Numbered from the stretch's first letter, positions 1 through 9,862 are shown. The stretch is DNA of 36,732 bases from a bacterium (GCA_024231775.1 JAAEQG010000493.1:1-36732), one strand, 5' to 3'. Translations and numbers: made by a program. The notes: generated by a model from the letters alone, not told the origin.

Positions 1-2474
1 CCGATCGGCGGGTAGTTGTCGATCACATCGACCACGTCCGTATCTTGCGCGCCGCCGTTGCTGCAGCAATCCGTCGCGTCGAAGGCCAACTGCACGGTGG
101 CTGGGCAACAGGTCAGATCGGACACCAACACCCGGCCGGTGACGGTGACCGACGGTGCGCTGGGCGGGAACGGATCGTATTCGACGTCCCCCAGCGTTGC
201 ATTATCCGTCAGAACTTGGGCGGCGACGACCACGTCAGCCGGATCCACGCAGCAATTGTCCGTCACGGTGACGCTGAACTCCACGTACGCCGTACAGTTG
301 CCATCGACCTCGATCGGCTTGACGGCGTTGGTGATCGCGCCGTCGATCGTGGGGATGGTGTCATCGACGACGGTGAAGGTCTGCGTGCGGAAGGTGGACA
401 AGCCTGCCTCGTCGGTCGCTTGATAGACTCGCTCGATGATCAGCGGATCGCCCACGCAGCCCGAACCACCGTTGTTCGTTTCACTTGCGACGCCTTTGAT
501 GATGTCGTTCGGGTCGGTACAGTTGTCGGTGGCCTGGACCAGCGAGGTATCCTCTGCGGGCAGTTCCGCCAGACACTGCAGGTCCTGATCCGCCGGGAAT
601 ACCGTGATCACAGGAGGCGTCTCGTCGCGCACCTCTACGTTGGCGACGCACGAACTCTCTTCTCCGGACAAGTCTGTTATGGTGAGCTTCACGGTGTGGG
701 CGCCGTCGGGGTATCCGCAGACCTGCACCGATTGCGCGCACCCCACCGAGGCGCCGTCCACTTCGGTTATGCAGAGGGTGTCGATGTCGCTCGCCCCGTC
801 GTCATCGGAGGATCCGTTGTCAACCTCTCCCACGGCAACGGGGATGCAGCAGCTGGTGTCTGCCACCTTGGAGATGGTCGACGCGGTACACCGGGCCACA
901 GGCGGCGTGTTCTCGAGGTTGTTGCAGTAGGTGAAGGTCATGGTCGGCGCCGGCGAGCTGATCGAGCGAACGACGAGTCCGGAGTCGGAGTCGTCCCACC
1001 AGTCCGTCTTGGGGTTCGTGGTCGGCGTGCACTCTGTGTAGGCGGGTGCCCCCCAGAGGTCGTCGGTATCGCCAGAGTTAACGTTGTTCTCCAGATGCCA
1101 GAGCCCGTCGGCTTGGACCAGGGTGACGTTGTAATGGAGGGCCAGTGTCATCTCCTGGTTGGTGTTGCTGCCGGCTTCGTCCACGTGCCAGATGGCCAGA
1201 CCGGCGTCGGGAATCCACGTGTCGCGTCCGGTCTGTTGGCGGTTTTCCAGGATGTAGTACTCCTGGGCGTTGCCGGGGTTGTCGAACTTGTAGATTTCAT
1301 TCGGATTGGTGCCGGCGGTCACGGTGAGGTCCTTCTGGCAGGTCGTCAACGCGTGTGTGGTCGTCCAGCCCACGCGCATCTTCAAGGGACCGCAGGGCTG
1401 AACCGGATTCGTCGCCGACGCGGCGCTGCACATGAGGCAGAACTGGCCCACGCCGGCGGAGTCCTCCGGTCCCGGGTCGCTGTAGTCATACAGGTCGGGC
1501 CAGCCCATCAGCATGTGGCCGTTCTCGTGGCAGAAGGTGGCGATCGTCAGGCCGCCGCCCATGTTGGTCATCTGGAAGCGCTCGACGTCGATCCCGTCGG
1601 CGGTCCAGGTAGTATTGAAGCCGATGGACCCGGGCCAGAGGCCCTCGGCCCAGTTGTTGCCGTGCTCCCCGACGTAGAACATGTTGAGGGCGTCGAGTTT
1701 GGTGTCTGAGTCCGCGTCGTAGGCGCTGAAGTCGAACCCGGCGGTCTCGAGCGCGTTGAGCGCTTCTTTAGTGAGGTCCTCGCCACGATCGCCCCATGGG
1801 ATGGTCTCGTCGGTGTAGTAGCTCTTGGGGTTTGCCGCGGTGTAGTAGGCGGTGACGAAGTTCGTGTAGGTCAGCGCCCCGCCGGACACGTCGAAGAAGT
1901 AGTCGCGTATCGAGCCGTTGTTACTGTTGCCCGAGTAGCCGACCTGATTGCAGTAGTTGTCCACGTCGGCCTGAGGTATCACGCCCGCTTCTTCGGGGAA
2001 GTCGATGAGGAGAGTGATGCCCGCGACGTCTCCGATACTGGGCCCACGTAGGCCGCCGCGTGCGGCCTGAGTCCTGGCCTGGATCTCCTCGAACTCGGCG
2101 CGGGCGTCCTGGATCTTGGCCATGGCAGCCGCCGGATTGATGCGGAGGTGCGGGGCCAGGCCCGCCGGAACCGTCTGCCCCAGGCGAACCCCGGTCGAGA
2201 CCAGGTCGTTCCCGTCCGCAGAGAGTTCCGCGTAGCAGAAGAACCTGGTCTGGGGATCGCGGACGACGGCGTAACCATCGAGCGTCTCGGTCACGCCATA
2301 GAACTCGTCACCCCAGATCCGCACCGACACCAGCGAACCGTTCGGCTGCAGAAGCTCGAACACTTCGCCGAAGGTCGGCGCTGCACTGGCCCTCGGGCCG
2401 GTCGCGAGCAGCGACACTGCCACACACGACACAAGGACCCCGCGAACCACCGTTGATACTCTTGTAGAAGCCAT
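1..2474 (-). CDS. M6-family secreted metalloprotease with C-terminal HYR/Ig-like repeats (partial, C-terminus beyond left edge)
   Basis: Manual minus-strand reading from ATG at 2474 stays open to the window edge: MASTRVSTVVRGVLVSCVAVSLLATGPRASAAPTFGEVF... (signal peptide), zinc motif ..ATFCHENGHMLMGWPDLYD.. (HExxH), then ..DETPPVITVFPADQDLQC.. repeats. Absent from the ORF track because no stop lies in the window. Confidence 0.85.
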   Translation of the reverse strand, partial: MASTRVSTVVRGVLVSCVAVSLLATGPRASAAPTFGEVFELLQPNGSLVSVRIWGDEFYGVTETLDGYAVVRDPQTRFFCYAELSADGNDLVSTGVRLGQTVPAGLAPHLRINPAAAMAKIQDARAEFEEIQARTQAARGGLRGPSIGDVAGITLLIDFPEEAGVIPQADVDNYCNQVGYSGNSNNGSIRDYFFDVSGGALTYTNFVTAYYTAANPKSYYTDETIPWGDRGEDLTKEALNALETAGFDFSAYDADSDTKLDALNMFYVGEHGNNWAEGLWPGSIGFNTTWTADGIDVERFQMTNMGGGLTIATFCHENGHMLMGWPDLYDYSDPGPEDSAGVGQFCLMCSAASATNPVQPCGPLKMRVGWTTTHALTTCQKDLTVTAGTNPNEIYKFDNPGNAQEYYILENRQQTGRDTWIPDAGLAIWHVDEAGSNTNQEMTLALHYNVTLVQADGLWHLENNVNSGDTDDLWGAPAYTECTPTTNPKTDWWDDSDSGLVVRSISSPAPTMTFTYCNNLENTPPVARCTASTISKVADTSCCIPVAVGEVDNGSSDDDGASDIDTLCITEVDGASVGCAQSVQVCGYPDGAHTVKLTITDLSGEESSCVANVEVRDETPPVITVFPADQDLQCLAELPAEDTSLVQATDNCTDPNDIIKGVASETNNGGSGCVGDPLIIERVYQATDEAGLSTFRTQTFTVVDDTIPTIDGAITNAVKPIEVDGNCTAYVEFSVTVTDNCCVDPADVVVAAQVLTDNATLGDVEYDPFPPSAPSVTVTGRVLVSDLTCCPATVQLAFDATDCCSNGGAQDTDVVDVIDNYPPI

Positions 2475-2804
2475 CGCAAACCCTCCTAACGTCTGCCAAC
2501 CGGTTTGGTGTCTTTCCGCTTGACCTGTGGTCGTACGCTATTGAACAACGTAGACCCACTAAGCGGCCCATATGAACAACCTAAGGTCCGAGTTTAGCAA
2601 TCTGGGCGATATAATGCAAGACCAAAACGGACCTGGGGGAAGATGACAGCAATCTGGCGTGCGTCGCGGCGGACCCTGCACCTGCTCCTGGCGCATGCGC
2701 AGCGTGGTGCCTTACCACGTGGACCGATAACCACGTGGATCGTTTGCGTCCGAGGCGACATGGCTGGGGGCGGCGCCTGGCCGGCGGACTCACCCCCGCC
2801 ACGC

Positions 2805-3923
2805 TCAGTCGGCGAGCGCGCAGAGCACCGCGCATGCCTTGGTGAGCACTTCGTTGTCCGCCGCGTAGCTGATGCGGAAGTGGGTGTCCTGCTCGCTGAA
2901 GACGCCGCCGGGAATGATCAGGACGTTGTTCCGGATCGCCTCCTCGACGAACGCCGTCCCGGACTCGAACTTGGCGGGTGCCTTGGGGAAGACATAGAAC
3001 CCCCCCTGTGGCTTGACGAACTCAAACTTGTCGGCGAGAGCCTCGGTGACCAAGTCCCGCTTGGCGCCATAGGCGCGCACGGTGGCGGACATGTCGGTCT
3101 CCAGGGCGGTGAGCGCCGCCCGTTGAGCCATGTGGGGGGCGCACACGAAAGTGTACTGCTGGATCTTCATCATCGAGGTGATGACTGCCGACGGACCGGC
3201 GGCGTAGCCCATGCGCCATCCGGTCATCCCATAGCTCTTGCCGAACCCACGAAGAAGGAGCGTACGCTCGGGGGCAAAATCCACGGGACTGGGCGAGCGA
3301 GTCTCGTAGCTGAGCAGATTGTAGATCTCGTCGGAGACGATCAGCAAATCGTGCTTGCGGGCCAGCTCGGCGATGGCTTGCACGCGCGCCGCCTCGTGGA
3401 CCACGCCGGTCGGATTGCTGGGCGAATTCAGCAAGATGAGCTTGGTACGCGGAGTAATCGCCGCCGCGAAGCGCTCCGGGTCCGGCTGAAAGCCGTCGTC
3501 CAGCGGGACGATGACCGACCTCCCGCCCACCAGATGAGGCAACGACTTATAGGACACAAAGTACGGATCGCCGTAGATGACTTCGTCCCCCGGATTCAGG
3601 CAGGCCATCAGCGAGAGCAAGAGCCCGCCGGAAACCCCGCAGGTGACCATGAGTTCCGGATCCCACGTGGCGAACTCCGCGCCGAGATGGGCGCCGATGC
3701 CCTCGCACAAGGCGGGAAGACCACGCGTTGGGGTGTATCCGCTGTGTCCGTCGCGGATGGCTTCGATCGCCGCCTGCTTCACCGGTTCGGGTACGTCAAA
3801 GTCGGGCTGACCGATGGAGAGGTCCAGCGGACCGGTCATCGTAGCAGCCATGTCGAATATGCGCCGGATTCCGGAAGTGTCCACGGAGGCGACTTTGTCC
3901 GCGACGAAGTGGCTGGCGTTCAT
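2805..3923 (-). CDS. Pyridoxal-phosphate-dependent aminotransferase, class I/II
   Basis: LSIGQPDFDVPEPVKQA, NSPSNPTGVV, SDEIYNLLSYE, PLP-lysine region GFGKSYGMTGWRMGYAAG; start chosen at MNASHFVADKV inside ORF 2805..4103. Confidence 0.9.
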   Translation of the reverse strand: MNASHFVADKVASVDTSGIRRIFDMAATMTGPLDLSIGQPDFDVPEPVKQAAIEAIRDGHSGYTPTRGLPALCEGIGAHLGAEFATWDPELMVTCGVSGGLLLSLMACLNPGDEVIYGDPYFVSYKSLPHLVGGRSVIVPLDDGFQPDPERFAAAITPRTKLILLNSPSNPTGVVHEAARVQAIAELARKHDLLIVSDEIYNLLSYETRSPSPVDFAPERTLLLRGFGKSYGMTGWRMGYAAGPSAVITSMMKIQQYTFVCAPHMAQRAALTALETDMSATVRAYGAKRDLVTEALADKFEFVKPQGGFYVFPKAPAKFESGTAFVEEAIRNNVLIIPGGVFSEQDTHFRISYAADNEVLTKACAVLCALAD

Positions 3924-4121
3924 GATGGCGTCCCTGTGAGATCGGCAGCGTCGGGCAGTTTCCGAGAGTGGGCCAGACAGCGGAATGGGGTTATCACCGC
4001 AGGCGCGCAACCCATCCCTGCGGGTAAGCCACGCGCACGAGCCAGACTCAGGCGACCTGCGGGTCCGTTTGATTCGATCACCGGGCGCCGGTATCGTAGC
4101 CACCGCCCGGTGACGCGCAAT

Positions 4122-4364
4122 CTAGGACGCGCTGGCCGGAGCGCTCTTCTCGCCGGTGGCTTCCTCACCAGTGTCGGCTTTGACTTCCTTGATCTTCTTG
4201 CCAACCTTGGCTTTGCGGTTGGCGATCTTAGGCAGGCCGACCGGGCTTTGGTCCTCTTCCCAGCGATCGTCGCTCTTGAGGGCTTCGATACGCTCTGCCC
4301 GCTTGAGGACGTTTCGGTGACGAGCGAGCGACGCCCGACTTCTCAGCGACTTGTCCAACGACAT
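4122..4364 (-). CDS. Small basic protein, TIGR04137-like (PVC superphylum)
   Basis: 80 aa MSLDKSLRSRASLARHRNVLKRAERIEALKSDDRW...; N-terminal MSxDKSL..LxRHRNVLxRAERI pattern recalled from the TIGR04137 family. Confidence 0.75.
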   Translation of the reverse strand: MSLDKSLRSRASLARHRNVLKRAERIEALKSDDRWEEDQSPVGLPKIANRKAKVGKKIKEVKADTGEEATGEKSAPASAS

Positions 4365-4377
4365 CGACGCAAACTCC

Positions 4378-5211
4378 TTACCAGCGATCTCCAGTCAGTT
4401 TCTTGAAGTAGGCGGTCGCGAAGTTATGCCGCCCACCTCCGGCGGCGTACTCCCGCCCCGCCCCTCGCACCTTGGCGAGATGCCCATCCGCCAACCGTTT
4501 CTGAACCGGATCTTCGAGGTCGAACCCGGTGGCAGTGAGCAAACGATACCGATACGTCCCGGAGCTTTCCAGCTCCAGAATCACAGCCGCGATCCCCTTC
4601 TCGCCCAGGAAGGCCCGCGCTTGGATGACATCGGCGTGGGCGTCGAGCTTAAAATCCTGGACGACAATGTAGTTATATCCCTGCACCCATGCCCCAGGTG
4701 ATCCCGCACCAGTTTCGGAAACCTCCTGAGCCCGAGGGCCAGCCTGTCTAGTCTGCCCGGCCGCCGTAGCCGAACTCGTGGGATCAACCCCGATCCCCTT
4801 GAACAAGTTGGCGGTCGGCTCGGACCGTCGAGCCTGTTCGATTTCGTCAACTACGCGCTGCTGAACCGCCAGGCGACCGAGTTCCTTGCCCTCCCGTTTG
4901 CCCAACCGATAGCCAACAATACCGGCAACACTCAATCCAGCTACCGCCAACGCCACGACGATCGTCGCCGCAGCTTGGGTGAGCGACAATCGGATCCGCC
5001 CTCCCACAACTTCACAGAGCGCCTCGCCGCCGGCGGGCGGAGTCGGTGACCCAGCCCCGAGAGACGAACGAACCGGCTCGGGCGACGACTGCGGAGGCGA
5101 CGGCGCGGACCCGGAGGATGAGCTGGCTGGCGTCTGCTCGGCAGACTCCGCCTCCTGGTCTCCCCCACGCATCAACTCGAAGAGGGCGGGCCCCTTCTTG
5201 GTCTTGCCCAT
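4378..5211 (-). CDS. Membrane-anchored protein with C-terminal SPOR-like domain, function unknown
   Basis: 277 aa; low-complexity N-terminus, one TM segment (AAATIVVALAVAGLSVAGIVGYRLG), C-terminal YNYIVVQDFKLDAHADVIQARAFLGEKGIAAVI...FATAYFKKLTGDRW; 13 bp upstream of the small basic protein gene. Confidence 0.6.
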   Translation of the reverse strand: MGKTKKGPALFELMRGGDQEAESAEQTPASSSSGSAPSPPQSSPEPVRSSLGAGSPTPPAGGEALCEVVGGRIRLSLTQAAATIVVALAVAGLSVAGIVGYRLGKREGKELGRLAVQQRVVDEIEQARRSEPTANLFKGIGVDPTSSATAAGQTRQAGPRAQEVSETGAGSPGAWVQGYNYIVVQDFKLDAHADVIQARAFLGEKGIAAVILELESSGTYRYRLLTATGFDLEDPVQKRLADGHLAKVRGAGREYAAGGGRHNFATAYFKKLTGDRW

Positions 5212-5404
5212 CGCCAGCCTCTCCCGGACATATTGCCCCCCTGCCGCTCATCCAAACCCCGTCAGGATACCCGCGGGCCGCGATTATTCAAGTCCGCCCC
5301 ATGAAGAACCTGCCCGGCTGGCGTTTCGTTCCGGTCCAATCTCCCCGCCAGGCTGATAGGCCGGGTTGCGGTCTTCCCCGGTTTGGGGCATCCTCAGCGG
5401 CATC

Positions 5405-5875
5405 ATGCAGAGCAATACGCCCGATATTAGCGTCCGCGAGGCCAAGGAACCGGACCTCGAGGTGATGATCGAGTTCAATCGGGCCATCGCGGCGGAAACG
5501 GAGGGTAAGACTCTCGACACCGCGACGGTCTCTGAGGGAATGCGGCTGGGCTTGGCGGACCCCGGTAAATGCCGCTACTTCGTGGCGGAGGTGGGCGGAC
5601 GGGTCGTGGGCCAGACCATGGTAACCCTGGAGTGGAGCGACTGGCGCTGCGCGTGGTTTTGGTGGCTCCAGAGCGTCTACGTCCAGCCGGAGCATCGAGG
5701 CCGGGGAGTCTTCGCCGCGCTGTATCACCACATCCTCGACGCCTGCCGGGCCAGACCGGACACCTGCGGACTGCGACTCTACGTCGAACGGAACAACCGC
5801 CGGGCAATTGACGCCTACCTGCGCCTCGGGATGCACTCGGCAGAATATGAAATGATGGAGTATACGTGGGGCTAA
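5405..5875 (+). CDS. GNAT family N-acetyltransferase
   Basis: MQSNTPDISVREAKEPDLEVMIEFNRAIA...LQSVYVQPEHRGRGVFAALYHHILDACRA...LYVERNNRRAIDAYLRLGM; acetyl-CoA loop RGRGVFAAL. Confidence 0.9.
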   Translation: MQSNTPDISVREAKEPDLEVMIEFNRAIAAETEGKTLDTATVSEGMRLGLADPGKCRYFVAEVGGRVVGQTMVTLEWSDWRCAWFWWLQSVYVQPEHRGRGVFAALYHHILDACRARPDTCGLRLYVERNNRRAIDAYLRLGMHSAEYEMMEYTWG

Positions 5876-5903
5876 GCGGTCCGCGGCGCGAGTCCACCTC
5901 GGG

Positions 5904-6584
5904 CTACTGCGCGGCGTCGCCCACGGTGACGAGCAAGGGGAACCACAAGTTCAGCTTGCGTTGGCGAATCGAGGAGAACCCGGCTGAACGGAAGTAGTTG
6001 TGGATCGCCGACCAGGGGGCGTGATAGACGTTGCTCTCGACCCGACCGACGATGACGTCGAAGGTGACCCACCCGATGATGTTGTCGCGAAAACCGTCGA
6101 TGAGGATGAGCCGGCCATCCGGTTTGAGCACCCGGCGCATGTCATTCACCACCGCCTGCTGATCCGGATAATGATGGAATGAGTTTGAACAGGTGACGAT
6201 GTCGAAGGACCCGGCGTCGAAGGGAAGATGCTCACTGTCGCCGGTGGCGAAGCGGGCGGGGTCGGTGCGGCGCCCCTGGCCGTTGCGGCCAGCCTTGGCT
6301 GATGCTTCGCGACACATCGCTTCGGCGTAATCCATCCCCACCACGCGCACCGGCCAGGAGGAACCCGCGAGCCATTCCGCCAGTGTTCCCGTCCCGCATC
6401 CGATGTCCAGCACGCGGAACGGTCGGCGATGCACCTCGTACCAGCCCCCAATCTCCTCCATGAACGCGGCGTATGACGGCCGGAACATAAAGTGGTTGAG
6501 CAGCGACCGGTCGTACGAATCCGCCCAGGTCTCGAACTCGTGCTTGGCGAGGCTCTTCATGTCGGCGGCGGGCGCCTGAGTCAT
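5904..6584 (-). CDS. Class I SAM-dependent methyltransferase (UbiE-like)
   Basis: RVLDIGCGTGTLAEWLAG (motif I), FDIVTCSNSFHHYPDQQAVVNDMRRVLKPDGRLILIDGF; start MTQAPAADMKSL. Confidence 0.88.
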   Translation of the reverse strand: MTQAPAADMKSLAKHEFETWADSYDRSLLNHFMFRPSYAAFMEEIGGWYEVHRRPFRVLDIGCGTGTLAEWLAGSSWPVRVVGMDYAEAMCREASAKAGRNGQGRRTDPARFATGDSEHLPFDAGSFDIVTCSNSFHHYPDQQAVVNDMRRVLKPDGRLILIDGFRDNIIGWVTFDVIVGRVESNVYHAPWSAIHNYFRSAGFSSIRQRKLNLWFPLLVTVGDAAQ

Positions 6585-6828
6585 TCGATCTTCACTCCGG
6601 GAGCTTGTACAGGTAGAGCGCCAAGCGGTCGCCAACTGCTCAAACCGCGCCTTGCGGGCTGGTGACCGCGATCATGAAGCGGGAGAGACTATCAGATGGG
6701 CCTGTGAATTACCAGGAAAAACCGCCGGCCAGCCCCTCGCGGGAGCAGTTATCGCCCGCCAGGACCCCGCGCTGGCGCTTGGGGCTCTGATTGACCTGAT
6801 GGGATCCCAATGCCCCGCCCTGAGGGGG

Positions 6829-7938
6829 TCAGGGGCGCAGGCCGACCACCCACTCGGCGACCTGGTCGATGCCCTCGCAATGCAGCGTGCTGACCTTCCA
6901 CAGAGGGCGATCCGTGCCCACGGCTGCGGTTAGCTGAGCCACCGTGCGGTCGGCGCCTTCGAGATCGGACTTGTTCACCACGAAGCACGAGGCGATTTCC
7001 ATCAGACCCGCCTTGGAGAACTGAATGGCGTCGCCGGAATCGGGCATGAGCAGCAGGAGCGTCTTGTCGACCAACTCCCGCACAGCGACGTCGGCCTGAC
7101 CGGCGCCAACCGTCTCCAGCAGGATCACGTCAAAACCAAAGCCCTTGAGCAGAGCGAGGACCTCCTCGATCTTGGGTCCGAGCCCGCCGAGCACGTCGCC
7201 GGAGGACAGGCTGCGGATGAACAGGTTCTGATCCGGCGTGCCCGCCATCATCCTCAGACGATCGCCGAGCAGCGCCCCACCGGTCACCGGGCTGGAGGGG
7301 TCCACCGCTACCACGGCGACCTTGAGGTCGCGGGTGCGCAGCTCGCGGCTGAGCTTGTCGATGAAGGAACTCTTGCCCACCCCCGGCGAGCCGGTAACCC
7401 CGAGCACCAAGGCCTTGCCCGCTGGCGGAGACCAAGCTCCATCGGTAGTACCGCGCTGGACGTGGGTGATTAACTTGGACAAGGCAACCTGGTTGCCTAT
7501 GGCGTATCCGGCCCGGGCATCATCGAGCGTACCATGCACAGCCTCCGCCCCCAGGCGATCGATCTCGCGGAGAATGTCCTCCAAACTCGAACCAGGTCCG
7601 AAGATGGCGGCGACGCCCATCTGACGCACAGCGTCGTAGTCGGAAGTGGGGATGATCCCGCCCAAGACCACGGGAACGTGTTCGATCCCGTACTGCTTGC
7701 GCCACTTGAGCACCTCGGGCATAACGGTCATGTGCGCCGCGGAGAGCAGGCTGACCCCGACGACATCGACGTCCTCCTGCATGGCGGCGCACATGGTGCC
7801 CTGGGCAGTCTGCCACAGACCCGTGTAGATGACGTCATGGCCGGCGTCGCGAAACAGTCGGGCCAATACCTTCACGCCGCGGTCATGTCCGTCGAGTCCG
7901 ATCTTGCTCAAGAGTATGCGATAGGGTTGTTTGGTCAT
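6829..7938 (-). CDS. Fusion protein: B12-binding domain (acyl-CoA mutase small subunit) plus MeaB/ArgK-type GTPase chaperone
   Basis: N-terminal KIGLDGHDRGVKVLA (DxHxxG), GVSLLSAAH (SxL), PVVLGGIIP (GG); C-terminal GSPGVGKSS (Walker A), DPSSPVTGGALLGDRLRM, LLETVGAGQADV, FVVNKSD (NKxD). Start MTKQPYRILLSK. Confidence 0.92.
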   Translation of the reverse strand: MTKQPYRILLSKIGLDGHDRGVKVLARLFRDAGHDVIYTGLWQTAQGTMCAAMQEDVDVVGVSLLSAAHMTVMPEVLKWRKQYGIEHVPVVLGGIIPTSDYDAVRQMGVAAIFGPGSSLEDILREIDRLGAEAVHGTLDDARAGYAIGNQVALSKLITHVQRGTTDGAWSPPAGKALVLGVTGSPGVGKSSFIDKLSRELRTRDLKVAVVAVDPSSPVTGGALLGDRLRMMAGTPDQNLFIRSLSSGDVLGGLGPKIEEVLALLKGFGFDVILLETVGAGQADVAVRELVDKTLLLLMPDSGDAIQFSKAGLMEIASCFVVNKSDLEGADRTVAQLTAAVGTDRPLWKVSTLHCEGIDQVAEWVVGLRP

Positions 7939-8225
7939 GGGCGATTTTCTCGCGGTGGTTGTCTGCGATCGGGCAGGGTTCTGTTGTGCAGGTGCGGAGC
8001 ACATGTAGCTGATGGACAATCCGACAGTGAAGCGAACTCAGTCTGTACGACGATCAAGTACCGCTCTCCCCGTTCTCCTGGTGCCGTCTCCAGCAAGATC
8101 GCTGCGGTCTAGTTAGGTCCGCTCCCTATACGGTCGCGGCTCGGTTTCGGCGTCCGCGATGTACAAACAGGTCTCGCGAAGCACCAGTACCATAGACGCA
8201 AAAGGCGGCCGCAGTCCCTGGGAGT

Positions 8226-9857
8226 CTACCATTCCGGTCCGCCATCGTAGGATCCGAAGACGGTCTTCATCGTGTCCATCATCTCCCCCACGGTTACATC
8301 AGCCTCCGCCGCTTCGATCAGGGAGGGCATCATGTTCTCACCGGCCCGGGCGGCGTCGCGCACACGGCCGAGCGCCGCTCGATGACGGGTGGGGTCGCGC
8401 TCAGCCTTGAGCTGCTTAAGCCGGGCCACCTGCTTGTCTTCAGTCTCCTGATCGATCTGGAGAATGTCGAGGGGCTGCTCCTCATCGTCGCGGAACTCGT
8501 TGACCCCGACGGTGATCGCCTGGCCGGACTCGTGGGCCTTGGCTTGGCGCAGGGCGCTCTCGGCGATCTTGCGGCGGAAGTAGCCCTGGTCGATCGCAGG
8601 CAAGACTCCGCCCAGGGCGTCGATCTCGCCGAAGATGGCGTTGGCTTGTGCTTCGATGCGATTGGTCAGGTTCTCGAGGTAGTAGCTGCCCGCCAGCGGA
8701 TCCACCGTATTGGGAACGCTGGTTTCATGGGCTAAGACCTGCTGGGTGCGCAGAGCGACCCGCACCGCATCGGCGGAGGGCAACGCCAGGGTCTCGTCGT
8801 AGCTGTTGGTGTGCAACGATTGCGTCCCGCCCAGCACCGCCGCCATCGCCTGATAGGCCACCCGCACGATGTTGTTCAGCGGCTGCTGCTCAGTGAGGGA
8901 GACGCCGGCGGTCTGAGCGTGGGTCCGCAGCCACCAGCTACGGTCGTTCTTCGCGTGGTACTTGTCGCGCATGACCCGAGACCAGATCCGCCGGGCGGCG
9001 CGAAACTTGGCGATTTCCTCGAAGAAGTCGTTATGCACGTCGAAGAAGAAGCTCAACCGCGGAGCGAACGCATCCACCTCCAAGCCGCGCTTGACCGACT
9101 CCTCGACGTAGGCCATCCCGTCAGCCAAGGTGAACGCCAACTCTTCCGCGGCGCTGGCCCCCGCTTCGCGGATGTGATACCCGCTGATGCTTACCGTGTT
9201 CCACGACGGCATGTGCTGCACGCCGTACTCGATGGTGTCGATGACCAGCTTCACGCTGGGCCTCGGCGGGAAGACGTACTCGTTTTGAGAGTGGAACTCC
9301 TTGAGGATGTCGTTTTGCAGGGTCCCGCGGAGGCGCTCGACGGGAACGCCCTGCTCCTTGGCCACCGCGATGTAGAAGGCCAGCAACACCGCGGCCGGCG
9401 CGTTAATGGTCATCGACGTGCTGACCTCGCCCAAGTCTATACCATCGAACAGCCGGCGCATATCCGCCAGCGAAGACACCGCCACCCCACACCGCCCAAC
9501 CTCGCCGAGTGCCAAAGGGTCGTCACTATCGCGCCCCATCAGCGTGGGCAGGTCAAACGCCGTACTCAAACCGGTCTGGCCTCTGGCCAGCAGGTACTTG
9601 AAGCGTTCGTTGGTATGCTCCGCCGCGCCAAAACCGGCGAACTGGCGCATGGTCCACAACCGCCCACGGTACATGTCCCGGTGGATACCCCGGGTGTAGG
9701 GGAACTGTCCGGGCTCGGCGAGCGACTCCGCGAGATCGAACCCGCGCAGGTCGTCCGGTCCCCAGCACGCCTTACCGTCGTCTGGGCCCCCCGCCGGCGT
9801 CGGCTGGCTGGACGGTGCGTTCGCCCCGGTCGATACCTTGATCCCGTGCGCCCCCAT
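8226..9857 (-). CDS. icmA: Acyl-CoA mutase large subunit, isobutyryl-CoA mutase (IcmA)-like
   Basis: [35 protein letters not shown]...[14 protein letters not shown]...[17 protein letters not shown]...[12 protein letters not shown]...[14 protein letters not shown]; Phe73 and Gln191 at positions equivalent to MCM Tyr89/Arg207. Confidence 0.88.
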   Translation of the reverse strand: MGAHGIKVSTGANAPSSQPTPAGGPDDGKACWGPDDLRGFDLAESLAEPGQFPYTRGIHRDMYRGRLWTMRQFAGFGAAEHTNERFKYLLARGQTGLSTAFDLPTLMGRDSDDPLALGEVGRCGVAVSSLADMRRLFDGIDLGEVSTSMTINAPAAVLLAFYIAVAKEQGVPVERLRGTLQNDILKEFHSQNEYVFPPRPSVKLVIDTIEYGVQHMPSWNTVSISGYHIREAGASAAEELAFTLADGMAYVEESVKRGLEVDAFAPRLSFFFDVHNDFFEEIAKFRAARRIWSRVMRDKYHAKNDRSWWLRTHAQTAGVSLTEQQPLNNIVRVAYQAMAAVLGGTQSLHTNSYDETLALPSADAVRVALRTQQVLAHETSVPNTVDPLAGSYYLENLTNRIEAQANAIFGEIDALGGVLPAIDQGYFRRKIAESALRQAKAHESGQAITVGVNEFRDDEEQPLDILQIDQETEDKQVARLKQLKAERDPTRHRAALGRVRDAARAGENMMPSLIEAAEADVTVGEMMDTMKTVFGSYDGGPEW

Positions 9858-9862
9858 ACAGG

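Noticed and set aside
45-1709. 554-aa plus-strand ORF
   Set aside because: Antisense to the clear M6 metalloprotease reading frame; composition is a GC-rich shadow ORF with no recognisable domain.
2643-4406. 587-aa plus-strand ORF
   Set aside because: Antisense to aminotransferase and small basic protein genes; shadow ORF.
7939-8225. Cobalamin riboswitch upstream of the B12-binding/GTPase gene
   Set aside because: No convincing B12-box or riboswitch core found by eye on the minus strand; needs an Infernal scan.
8226-9857. IcmF classification of the mutase
   Set aside because: Large subunit sequence reads as IcmA-like (RTW/RLWTxRQFAGFG..AEQTNER type) and is a separate ORF from the B12/GTPase chain.
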